Shown one piece after another: positions 40,975 through 47,869 of a stretch of 64,000 bases of DNA (its first letter is position 1; every line of letters begins with the position of its first letter). Where the stretch lies: assembly GCA_026314275.1 (NCBI GenBank), contig CP111109.1, positions 1,736,001-1,800,000 of the forward strand, in the 5' to 3' direction. The notes beneath the pieces were generated by a model. The model did no database searches. It saw nothing but the letters and a program-made list of their open reading frames with translations, and was not told where the DNA came from. Both the position numbers and the translations under genes were made by a program. This DNA comes from JAGOEY01 sp017997515 (GTDB lineage Bacteria > Pseudomonadota > Gammaproteobacteria > Burkholderiales > Burkholderiaceae_C).

Positions 40975-41801
40975 ATGGACCCGGCCCCCACCAGCCCGCC
41001 AGAGAGCCTGCAAACCACCCTGCAAACCGCACGCAAATCCAAGCGCCTGAGCCAGCTGGAACTGGCCCTGCGCATGGGCGTCAGCCAGCGGCATGTGAGC
41101 TTTGTGGAAAGCGGCCGCGCCCAGCCCAGCCGCGAACTGCTGCTGAGCTGGCTGCACGAATTACAAGCCCCGCTGGCGCTGCGCAACGTGGCCCTGCAGC
41201 AGGCCGGCTTTGCCCCCGTCTACCGTGGCAGCGAACTGGCAGACGCCGTGCTCGCCCCCGTGCGCGACGCCCTGGCCCAGCTGCTGCAAGCGCACGACCC
41301 CATGCCCGCCATGGTGATGGACGCCGCGTGGAACGTGCTGCACATGAACCGCGGCGCACAGTGGCTGGCCACCACCCTTATGCCCTGGATGGCCGACCTG
41401 CCACCCGGCCAGCCATCAACATGATCGACGCCATGCTGCACCCCGAAGGCATGACCCAGCCCATCACCAACCTCGAAGAAGTGGCCCCCGCCCTGCTGGC
41501 CCACCTGCGCGACGACGCCAGCGTGGTGCCCGACATACTGCCCCGCGTGGAGCTGCTGGCGCAGCAGATGCAGCAGCGCCTTGGCAAGCGGGTGCTCACG
41601 CCCTGGCCGCGCCAGATGGCGCCCGTGCTCACCACCCGCTTTGCCACCCCACACGGCGAGCTGGCCTTCTTCAGCATGTTTTCCACCTTTGGCACACCGC
41701 AAGACATCACGCTGGCATCACTGCGTGTTGAGCATGTGTTTCCGGCGGATGACGTGACGCGGGCTGTGTTGACTGCGAACTTGAGCCAAAGTGCCACCTA
41801 G
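40975..41801 (+). pseudogene. MmyB-type helix-turn-helix regulator, one-base frameshift
   Basis: An Xre-type HTH (about 15-70; SKRLSQLELALRMGVSQRHVSFVESG) and the start of the MmyB-like ligand domain (MVMDAAWNVLHMNRGAQWL) are in one frame up to a TGA at 41422. The rest of the ligand domain (NMIDAMLHPEGM, VLTTRFATPHGELAFFSMFSTFGTPQDITL) continues in the next frame to 41801. One G appears missing in CCCGGCCAGCC near 41407. The last ~6 codons and the TAG stop come from a family A repeat. Confidence 0.75.
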
Positions 41802-41843
41802 CGCACGTGGAATGTGCGCAAACAGCTATCAAAACAGTAGCGA
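41785..41843 (+). repeat. Family A dispersed repeat, copy 5
   Basis: GAGCCAAAGTGCCACCTAGC, then GTGCGCAAACAGCTATC and AAAACAGTAGCG. Overlaps the 3' end of the MmyB-type gene and is followed by a glyoxalase gene fragment. Confidence 0.75.
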
Positions 41844-41854
41844 GCCTGCAGCCT

Positions 41855-41900
41855 GTTCAGCCCATGGGCGTGCACCACGCAATCTCAAAGCAGGGTGTTG
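41855..41900 (-). pseudogene. Short glyoxalase (VOC) gene fragment
   Basis: The minus strand reads T-P-C-F-E-I-A-W-C-T-P-M-G then stop, matching the A-P-C-F-E-I-A-L-C-T-P-H-V part of the larger glyoxalase relic at 44.9-45.2 kb. Both fragments follow a family A repeat in the same order. Confidence 0.5.
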
Positions 41901-41905
41901 TAGTA

Positions 41906-41921
41906 CTGGTTTTAAATACAG
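41906..41921 (+). promoter_or_regulatory. LexA-like SOS box before the PDDEXK nuclease gene
   Basis: CTGGTTTTAAATACAG fits CTG-N10-CAG and, with flanks TA...TA, is near the enterobacterial LexA consensus. A TATAAA -10-like element follows immediately (41922-41929 region), 35 bp before the ATG. Confidence 0.6.
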
Positions 41922-41963
41922 TATAAAGACGAGGCATCAAGAGCCCTTGATTCAGGAGCAGCC

Positions 41964-43064
41964 ATGAAGAAAACGCCGAGCATCCCCGCCGCGGACAACG
42001 CCGAGTCCGCACTGTTTGCCAACATCCGCACGCTGATTGAGTCCGCTCGCAACACGGTTGCCCGTGGCGTTGATCTGGTGCAGGTGCACACCAATTTTGA
42101 GATTGGTCGGCATATCGTTGAGTTTGAACAGCAAGGCGAGGGCCGGGCGGAATACGGCACGCAAATGCTCAAGAGCTTGGCTGAACGCCTGACTGCCGAA
42201 TTTGGCAGCGGCTTCTCTGCCACCAACCTCAAACTCATGCGCCAGTTCTATGCGCTGCACCCCCACAGAATGGGTCAGACAGCGTCAGGCCTATTCGAGA
42301 CGCGGACACAGCAGCCAATAGGTCAGACGGTGTCTGACCTATTGGCCACCCCTAAAAACCGCCCGTTTTCCCTCAGCTGGTCTCACTACGTCTTCCTGCT
42401 GGGCATCAAAAAAACCGAAGAACGCAGTTTTTACGAAATCGAGTCAACCCACCAGAACTGGACACTGCGCGAACTGCGCCGCCAGTTCCAAAGCGGCCTG
42501 TACGAGCGCCTGGCCCTGAGCCGCGACCAAGACGGCATTCGCCAGCTGGCGCAGCAAGGGCAAATCATCAGCCAGCCCAAAGACCTGCTCAAAGAACCAC
42601 TGGTGCTGGAGTTCTTGGGCCTGTCAGAGCAGGCCCGGTTTTCTGAGTCCGACCTGGAGGCGGCCATCATCAGCCAGATCGAACACTTCTTGCTGGAGCT
42701 GGGCAAGGGCTTTCTGTTCGAGGCGCGCCAAAAGCGCTTCACCTTTGACGACGACCACTTCTTTGTGGACTTGGTGTTTTACAACCGCCTGCTGCGTTGT
42801 TATGTGCTCATCGACCTCAAGCTCGGCAAGCTCACACACCAGGACTTGGGCCAGATGCAGATGTACGTCAACTACTTTGACCGCCACGTCAAAACCGACG
42901 CCGAAGCCGCCACCGTCGGCATCGTGTTGCGCAAGAAGAAGCACGAGGCACTGGTGGAAATCACCCTGCCCAAAGACGCCAACATCCACGCCCGTGAATA
43001 CCAGCTCTATTTGCCGAGCAAGGAAGAGCTGCAGCAGAAGCTGGCGGAATGGGCGGTGGTTTAG
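41964..43064 (+). CDS. YhcG/DUF1016-type PDDEXK nuclease
   Basis: 366 residues. An N-terminal winged-helix-like DUF1016_N region (about 20-170; VHTNFEIGRHIVEFEQQGEGRAEYG, LSWSHYVFLLGIK) precedes a C-terminal PDDEXK nuclease (about 230-345; DDDHFFVDLVFYNRLLRCYVLIDLKLGKL, where D and D-x-K form the active site). Homologues are tied to restriction, DNA repair and mobile DNA. Residues about 95-125 contain two tandem GQT-x-S-x-L units encoded by palindromes. The SOS box upstream suggests DNA-damage induction. Confidence 0.85.
   Translation: MKKTPSIPAADNAESALFANIRTLIESARNTVARGVDLVQVHTNFEIGRHIVEFEQQGEGRAEYGTQMLKSLAERLTAEFGSGFSATNLKLMRQFYALHPHRMGQTASGLFETRTQQPIGQTVSDLLATPKNRPFSLSWSHYVFLLGIKKTEERSFYEIESTHQNWTLRELRRQFQSGLYERLALSRDQDGIRQLAQQGQIISQPKDLLKEPLVLEFLGLSEQARFSESDLEAAIISQIEHFLLELGKGFLFEARQKRFTFDDDHFFVDLVFYNRLLRCYVLIDLKLGKLTHQDLGQMQMYVNYFDRHVKTDAEAATVGIVLRKKKHEALVEITLPKDANIHAREYQLYLPSKEELQQKLAEWAVV
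42268..42345. repeat. Two tandem palindromes within the nuclease gene
   Basis: CCAATAGGTCAGAC (42315-42328) and GTCTGACCTATTGG (42332-42345) are a perfect 14-bp inverted repeat with a GGT spacer. A weaker version (GGGTCAGAC - AGC - GTCAGGCC) lies about 50 bp before it. They encode MGQTASGL and IGQTVSDLL. Confidence 0.65.
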
Positions 43065-43069
43065 GGTGT

Positions 43070-43123
43070 AATAGGCCTCTAGCGCTTGTGAAATAAGCGC
43101 AAGCAGCTATCAATTCATGAGCA
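43070..43123 (+). repeat. Family A dispersed repeat, copy 6
   Basis: ATAGGCCTCTAGCGCTTG, AAGCGCAAGCAGCTATC, AATTCATGAGCA. The ATG start codon of the next gene lies within the repeat's 3' block. Confidence 0.8.
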
Positions 43124-43689
43124 ATTCAGCACACCACACGTTCGAGGCACCCGAGCAGCTCCACGCGTGGCTGCAGGCAAACCACGCCAGCGAGACCGAG
43201 CTGTGGGTGCGCATCTTCAAAAAGGCCACCGGCCAGCCCAGCGTGACCTGGGACGACTGCGTGGTGGCCGCCATCACATGGGGCTGGATCGACGGGCTGC
43301 GCAAGGCCTTGGACGACACCTCGTTCCTGCAACGCCTGACGCCACGCCGCGCACGCTCCAACTGGTCGCAAAAGAACGTGCAGCATGCCGAGCGGCTGAT
43401 AGAGCAAGGCCACATGCAAGCCGCTGGCTTGGCGCACGTAGAGGCCGCCCGCAGCGATGGGCGCTGGGCCACCGCCTACGCCGGCAGCGCCACCATGGTG
43501 ATGCCCGAAGACTTCTTGGCGGCGCTGCAGCAAGACCCTGCAGCCCACGCCTTCTACGCCACGCTCAAACGCCAGAGCCTGTTCACCATCTACCACCGGC
43601 TACACAGCGCCAAGCGGGCGGAAACGCGGGAGAAGCGTATGGCGGAGATGTTGGCAAAGTTGGCGCGGGGGGGAAAGTCCTTGATATGA
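43117..43689 (+). CDS. YdeI/OmpD-associated family protein
   Basis: 190 residues. N-terminal HHTFEAPEQLHAWLQANHAS and ELWVRIFKKATG, central DDCVVAAITWGWIDGLRKALDD, then FLQRLTPRRARSNWSQKNV and a C-terminal helical part. This is the bacteriocin-protection/YdeI type, with function poorly defined. The second half (from about residue 95) is duplicated 1.1 kb downstream. The start codon is provided by a family A repeat. Confidence 0.82.
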   Translation: MSNSAHHTFEAPEQLHAWLQANHASETELWVRIFKKATGQPSVTWDDCVVAAITWGWIDGLRKALDDTSFLQRLTPRRARSNWSQKNVQHAERLIEQGHMQAAGLAHVEAARSDGRWATAYAGSATMVMPEDFLAALQQDPAAHAFYATLKRQSLFTIYHRLHSAKRAETREKRMAEMLAKLARGGKSLI

Positions 43690-43753
43690 AGGGCTTGTGC
43701 GCACAGATTCTGTAGGGCGAGGGGATAAGCGCTGGGCAAGCGTCGTACGCCGT

Positions 43754-43771
43754 GTAGCACGGATGTGCTAC
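43754..43771 (+). promoter_or_regulatory. Palindromic operator of the toxin-antitoxin operon
   Basis: GTAGCAC - GGAT - GTGCTAC, perfect 7-bp arms, 29 bp before the antitoxin ATG. A strong AAGGAGG ribosome site follows at 43786-43792. A natural target for the ribbon-helix-helix antitoxin. Confidence 0.6.
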
Positions 43772-43799
43772 TATTTCACGTCAATAAGGAGGCTACAGC

Positions 43800-44084
43800 A
43801 TGTCCACCACCACCATCCGCATTGAAGACGACCTCAAAGCCCGCGTAGCCGCCGCCGCACAGCGCGCTGGTAAAACCGCCCATGCATTCATTCTGGATGC
43901 AATATCCCAAACCGTGGAGCAAGTGGAACTGGACAATGCCTTCACCACGCTGGCTGATCAGCGATGGGCCAATATTCAAGCCAGCGGCAAAACCGTGCCA
44001 TGGGACGCAGCAAAAGCCTACCTCGCCGCGCGGGCGAATGGCCAGCCCGCGCGCAAACCCGACGCACGAAAATTAGCCAAGTGA
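43800..44084 (+). CDS. Ribbon-helix-helix antitoxin
   Basis: 94 residues. N-terminal RHH fold STTTIRIEDDLKARVAAAAQ with KTAHAFILDAISQTVEQ (1-45), which binds DNA as a dimer, followed by a toxin-binding tail (WANIQASGKTVPWDAAKAYL). First gene of a type II pair; excellent AAGGAGG site. It overlaps or abuts the toxin gene. Confidence 0.85.
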   Translation: MSTTTIRIEDDLKARVAAAAQRAGKTAHAFILDAISQTVEQVELDNAFTTLADQRWANIQASGKTVPWDAAKAYLAARANGQPARKPDARKLAK

Positions 44085-44092
44085 CCCCCGGC

Positions 44093-44398
44093 ATGACCCG
44101 CATCGAGCTGGCCCCGGAAGTCTTTGACGATTTCGATCGTTTCTTTGAACACATTGCCCAGTTCGACCCAGCTTCTGCGCCCCAGCGTATTGGCGACATT
44201 CTGGAAGCCATCCAAATTCTGACCCACAGCCCCCAGATTGGGCGGCCAGTGAAAGACGGCAAACGCGAACTGATCATCGGCCGCGCCAAGCGCGGTTATG
44301 TGGCGCTGTACCGCTATGTGGCGGCTATCGACACCGTGTTTGTGCTGGCGGTGCGGGCGCAGCGGGAGGATGGATGTAAGCGGGAAAACGGAGTTTAG
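44093..44398 (+). CDS. RelE/ParE family toxin
   Basis: 101 residues. TRIELAPEVFDDFDRFFEHI, then the family pattern IQILTHSPQIGRPV - KRELIIGRAKRGYVALYRY - DTVFVLAVRAQRE. The RelE/ParE fold acts as an mRNA interferase or gyrase poison; the class cannot be decided from sequence. A GTG at 44081 overlapping the antitoxin stop (GTGA) would add four residues and is a possible start. Confidence 0.85.
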   Translation: MTRIELAPEVFDDFDRFFEHIAQFDPASAPQRIGDILEAIQILTHSPQIGRPVKDGKRELIIGRAKRGYVALYRYVAAIDTVFVLAVRAQREDGCKRENGV

Positions 44399-44529
44399 CT
44401 AAGTTGGCATCCAGGGAAAGCTGATGCATCTCAGGCTCGAATCATTCAGCATCGGAAGCACCAGAATTCTTGAGATCCGCGAACTTGGCAGCTATCGTCG
44501 GGTTCACGAGCTTCGCCTCTGCTAGTTCA

Positions 44530-44806
44530 AGAGCACATGCAAGCCGCCGGCCTGGCGCAGGTAGAGGCCGCGCGCAGCGATGGGCGCTGGGCCACCGCCT
44601 ACGCCGGCAGCGCCACCATGGTGATGCCCGAAGACTTTTTGGCGGCGCTGCAACAAGACCCCGCTGCCCATGCTTTCTACGCCACGCTCAAACGCCAGAG
44701 CCTGTTCACCATCTACCACCGGCTGCACAGCGCCAAGCGGCCGGAGACGCGGCAGAAGCGCATGGTGGAGTTGTTGGCGAAGCTGGGGCGGGGGGAACGC
44801 CCTTGA
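44530..44806 (+). pseudogene. Partial duplicate of the YdeI-family gene
   Basis: Codons from MQAAGLAQVEAARSDGRWAT to the end match the upstream YdeI gene with few changes (for example AHVEAA to AQVEAA, and AETREKRMAEM to PETRQKRMVEL). The N-terminal half is absent, and 44399-44529 holds no matching sequence. The homology starts abruptly at GAGCA-ACATGCAAGCC. The internal ATG could give an 89-residue stub. Confidence 0.75.
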
Positions 44807-44846
44807 AATTTCCGACAGCGCGAGCGGCGTGCAAACGCTAGTTTTT

Positions 44847-44907
44847 TGAGCCAAATTGGCCTTTAGCGCTCGTCAAATGTGCGTTACCAGCTATCAAAAG
44901 CGTAGTG
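44847..44907 (+). repeat. Family A dispersed repeat, copy 7
   Basis: AGCCAAATTGGCCTTTAGCG, AATGTGCG, CCAGCTATCAAAAGCGTAG. Lies 3' of the YdeI duplicate and directly before the glyoxalase relic. Confidence 0.75.
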
Positions 44908-45220
44908 TTTGCGCCAACGGTGTGCACAGCTCCACCAAAAAGCCGTTGACGTCGGCCACATAGGCAATCGTCTGGCCCCAGGGCATTACCCCCAGCAGGC
45001 TCCTGGGCGTGGCCACGGCGCGCTCCAGCGCGGTAGCCACATGCGGCGTGCACAACGCAATCTCAAAGCAGGGCGCTGGGGGGCTGGCAGCCTCCGGATT
45101 CTTGCCTCGCTATTGCCTCAGGCTGTGAGCTGAAAACGCCAGAGCCGTGCTGCCTGTCTTCAGCTCGCCTCGTAGAACGTGAGCGTCGGGCACGTTGAGG
45201 ATGGGGTAGCCGAGTTGCAT
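44908..45220 (-). pseudogene. Glyoxalase (VOC family) pseudogene
   Basis: The minus strand starts M-Q-L-G-Y-P-I-L-N-V-P-D-A at 45220, continues in a shifted frame with LKTGSTALAFSAHSL then a stop, and the second half PCFEIALCTPHVATALERAV - GVMPWGQTIAYVADVNGFLV runs in another frame. The pieces make a two-unit VOC protein with internal deletions and frameshifts. Confidence 0.7.
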
Positions 45221-45369
45221 AGGGGCTCAGGGAGGGGGTGGGAAAGGTCACAGCTTAGTCAACTTAGACGTGGATCAATGAATGCTAATTCGCAGTAAGC
45301 AAAGGTGGGCTTTGGTTTGCTGTAACACAGAAATTTGTTTTACGCAGTTGTTGCATTGGATCGAACTAA

Positions 45370-45804
45370 CTAAAAGTCCAAGATCACAAAAACACTCTTT
45401 GCAGTGTCATAGAGGACGAAAATTGAGTAAATAAATGAAGCGATCAGGGTCGCTTGAAATATCTCTGGAGATATGGCGATAGGCAGATTCTTTGCAGATT
45501 CGAGCGCAAGGATGCATAGTGATACTGCAATTAGAGTTACTTGCTCTTTGATCGACAAAAGCATCTCGCATCTAGTGGATTCAAAAATTTCTTTCTGCCC
45601 GGTCTTATCAATTATTTCTCTAATCTTTGTAAGTACTATACCTAGGGTTGCTGTATTTACAGCCAAAAGTGCCACTTGAATATTTGTAATGTTCGATTTT
45701 AAAAAATCAAATACAAAAGTTGACTGTATTTGATGCAGTAAGAATTGCACTACGCAAGCAATTCCAAACGAAGTAAATATCGTTTTTAGAACATCGGCAT
45801 TCAT
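45370..45804 (-). CDS. Unknown small membrane protein of an AT-rich two-gene operon
   Basis: 144 residues with four predicted membrane helices: IFTSFGIACVVQFLLHQ (about 9-25), NIQVALLAVNTATLGIVL (about 41-58), EQVTLIAVSLCILAL (about 87-101) and FQATLIASFIYSIFVLYD (about 116-133). A Lys/Glu-rich cytosolic loop lies between helices 2 and 3. No family recognised. The start overlaps the stop of the upstream gene by 4 bp. Base composition is far more AT-rich than the window average, pointing to recent transfer. Confidence 0.7.
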   Translation of the reverse strand: MNADVLKTIFTSFGIACVVQFLLHQIQSTFVFDFLKSNITNIQVALLAVNTATLGIVLTKIREIIDKTGQKEIFESTRCEMLLSIKEQVTLIAVSLCILALESAKNLPIAISPEIFQATLIASFIYSIFVLYDTAKSVFVILDF

Positions 45805-46646
45805 CGCAGGGCTTCTCGAATTATCTCTATAATTTCTTTGGCATCAGCTGTCACTTCAATTCCAGATAAATGAACCTCTCGTCTAGAGGTAGATGTTTGA
45901 AATCGCTTTCTGATGCCTTTTATTTTCAACTTTATGTCCCCGGCACCCTTGCTGGTGTATTCGACCAATCCTTGGATAAGTTCATTTGATGGGGTGATGT
46001 CAAGTGAAGATAACGGGTCTGAACGAAGTGTAAGTTGCTCCCTCACCGCATTTGTTTCCTTGCCTAAGTTCTTCAAAGTGTTGACTAGAGTTTTGGAAAT
46101 GTTGGCCATGTTTGGCGTAACAAATTCAAACTCAACCCAAGTTATTCGATTGCTATATTGATTCACAAGACCCCAAAAATAGGATTCATCAAACAGCGGC
46201 TCTATTTGTAGACTTAAACCAATCTTGTCCAATACACCTCTTGTGCCACGGAGAATGATGTTTGCCACTGTATCGGTATTGGCAAAGGCAGTGACACGTT
46301 CTTGAATAATTAGTAGTTGATCATCTTGGTTGTTCAAAATGTAGGCATCTATATGCGGCCAATTTTCAACCTTCTCGCGTCGGGAGTCCGCAGTTTCTCT
46401 GGTTAGTGGTCGGCTAGGTGCAAGCTGTATTCGAAAAAAATCTTTCTGAATTTCTTCAACTGAAATATGTAGCTCTACGCGCTTGTGATTGATTTTTGGT
46501 AGATGTGTAAGGGCTTCTGAAAAAAATTGATTTTTACGCGTAATTATTTCTTTGGCCGAAATATCGTGATACAGATCTTTGGTTTGATTTCGATCCAAAG
46601 GCAGTAACTGATAACGATACGCTCTAAATACGGTGTGTGTACTCAT
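45801..46646 (-). CDS. Unknown cytosolic protein of an AT-rich two-gene operon
   Basis: 281 residues, no signal or membrane segment. It opens STHTVFRAYRYQLLPLDRNQ; features include ENWPHIDAYILNNQDDQLLIIQE (about 93-115), FWGLVNQYSNRITWVEFEFVTPNM (about 160-183) and ELIQGLVEYTSKGAGDIKLKIKG (about 225-247). The alternating pattern suggests an alpha/beta or beta-rich soluble fold. No enzyme motif recognised. AGGGAA precedes the ATG. Coupled to the four-helix membrane protein and set among defence-type genes, it may belong to a two-component anti-phage or toxin system (inference only). Confidence 0.7.
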   Translation of the reverse strand: MSTHTVFRAYRYQLLPLDRNQTKDLYHDISAKEIITRKNQFFSEALTHLPKINHKRVELHISVEEIQKDFFRIQLAPSRPLTRETADSRREKVENWPHIDAYILNNQDDQLLIIQERVTAFANTDTVANIILRGTRGVLDKIGLSLQIEPLFDESYFWGLVNQYSNRITWVEFEFVTPNMANISKTLVNTLKNLGKETNAVREQLTLRSDPLSSLDITPSNELIQGLVEYTSKGAGDIKLKIKGIRKRFQTSTSRREVHLSGIEVTADAKEIIEIIREALR

Positions 46647-46757
46647 ATGTATTTCCCTGAATAATTAATTTTGAGTTGCACTAACTTAAAGCAGTGCTGA
46701 GAGTTTTTGACGTCGTAGATTCGAAAAAATACTCTCCATTGATCACAGTTGCCTACC

Positions 46758-47834
46758 TGTCGCATCCCGGACGATTGTATAGACTCCAAGCGCTACCCCC
46801 TGTTCATGGCCCGCGATGTAATGCGCGTGCTGATTGAGCAACTTCAAGCCGAAGGAGCTACACCGTCATGATGATCGCCCTGCACAAGAGAGCCCGAACG
46901 ACCCCTGCCATCCGCGCCGAGATTGCCGCCAGCACTGAGAGCGCCAAAGCCTTGGCCTGCCGCTTTGGCGTAAGCGAAGCCACCATCTACAAATGGAAGT
47001 CACGCCAATCGGTGCAGGATCGCTCGCACACCGCACACCGTCTGCAAACCACACTGACTTCTGCACAAGAAACCATCGTGGTACATCTGCGACGCACCCT
47101 GTTACTGCCACTTGATGACTTGCTGGCCGTGACCCGTGAGTTCCTTTGCCCCGATGTCTCTCGCTCAGGGCTGGACCGGTGTTTGCGCAGGCATGGTGTG
47201 GGCAACCTCCATGCCCTCAAGCCTGCAACACCCCAGGAGCCTCACAAGGCCTTCAAGAGCTATGAGCCGGGCTACTTGCACATGGATGTCAAATACCTGC
47301 CCCAGATGCAGGATGAGACCAAGCGGCGCTACCTGTTCGTGGCCATTGACCGGGCCACGCGCTGGGTGTTTGTGGCGATCAAGAAGGACAAGACAGCTGC
47401 CAGTGCGGGCAGTTTCTTGAAAGCGTTGCACAAGGCGTGCCCGCTCAAGATCGTCAAGTTATTGACGGACAACGGCAAGGAGTTCACAGACCGGCTGTTT
47501 GCCAGCCGTGAGCGTGCACCCAGTGGCAATCACGAGTTTGACCAGCTGTGCCAGGAGTTGGGCATTGAGCACCGCCTGACCAGACCGAGAACGCCCAAGA
47601 CCAACGGCATGGTTGAGCGCTTCAATGGCCGAATCAGCGATGTGCTAAAGACCAACCGCTTCAATAGTGCACTGGATCTGGAGGAGACCTTGCTGCGCTA
47701 TGTGGCGCTGTACAACCACCAGTTACCCCAGTCGGCTTTGCAAAGCAAAACCCCAATGCAGGCTATGAAGGGCTGGTACGATTCTCAGCCAAGCCTGTTT
47801 CATAAGCGTCCTTATGATCGTCCGGGATGCGACA
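46758..47834 (+). mobile_element. IS481-family-like insertion sequence, 1077 bp, with 6-bp target duplication
   Basis: Terminal inverted repeats TGTCGCATCCCGGACGAT (46758-46775) and its exact complement at 47817-47834. Target-site duplication CCTACC at 46752-46757 and 47835-47840. One transposase gene inside. The element looks intact and recent. It lies at the 3' end of the NERD helicase gene. Confidence 0.9.
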
Positions 47835-47869
47835 CCTACCAAACACTGATGGACCGCACACTCCTATGA
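46868..47869 (+). CDS. IS481-like DDE transposase
   Basis: 333 residues. N-terminal helix-turn-helix (about 15-45, ESAKALACRFGVSEATIYKWKSR) and an rve integrase core with D in HMDVKYLP (about 139), D in LTDNGKEF (about 200) and E in NGMVERFNGR (about 248). The reading frame has no stop before the right inverted repeat: it runs through it and ends in host DNA, so the last ~12 residues (YQTLMDRTLL) depend on the insertion site. Possible start one codon later. Confidence 0.9.
   Translation: MMIALHKRARTTPAIRAEIAASTESAKALACRFGVSEATIYKWKSRQSVQDRSHTAHRLQTTLTSAQETIVVHLRRTLLLPLDDLLAVTREFLCPDVSRSGLDRCLRRHGVGNLHALKPATPQEPHKAFKSYEPGYLHMDVKYLPQMQDETKRRYLFVAIDRATRWVFVAIKKDKTAASAGSFLKALHKACPLKIVKLLTDNGKEFTDRLFASRERAPSGNHEFDQLCQELGIEHRLTRPRTPKTNGMVERFNGRISDVLKTNRFNSALDLEETLLRYVALYNHQLPQSALQSKTPMQAMKGWYDSQPSLFHKRPYDRPGCDTYQTLMDRTLL

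Noticed and set aside
45370..46646. Kiwa (KwaA/KwaB) assignment for the AT-rich operon
   Set aside because: The size classes are loosely similar, but the membrane protein comes second and no DUF4868 features could be identified.
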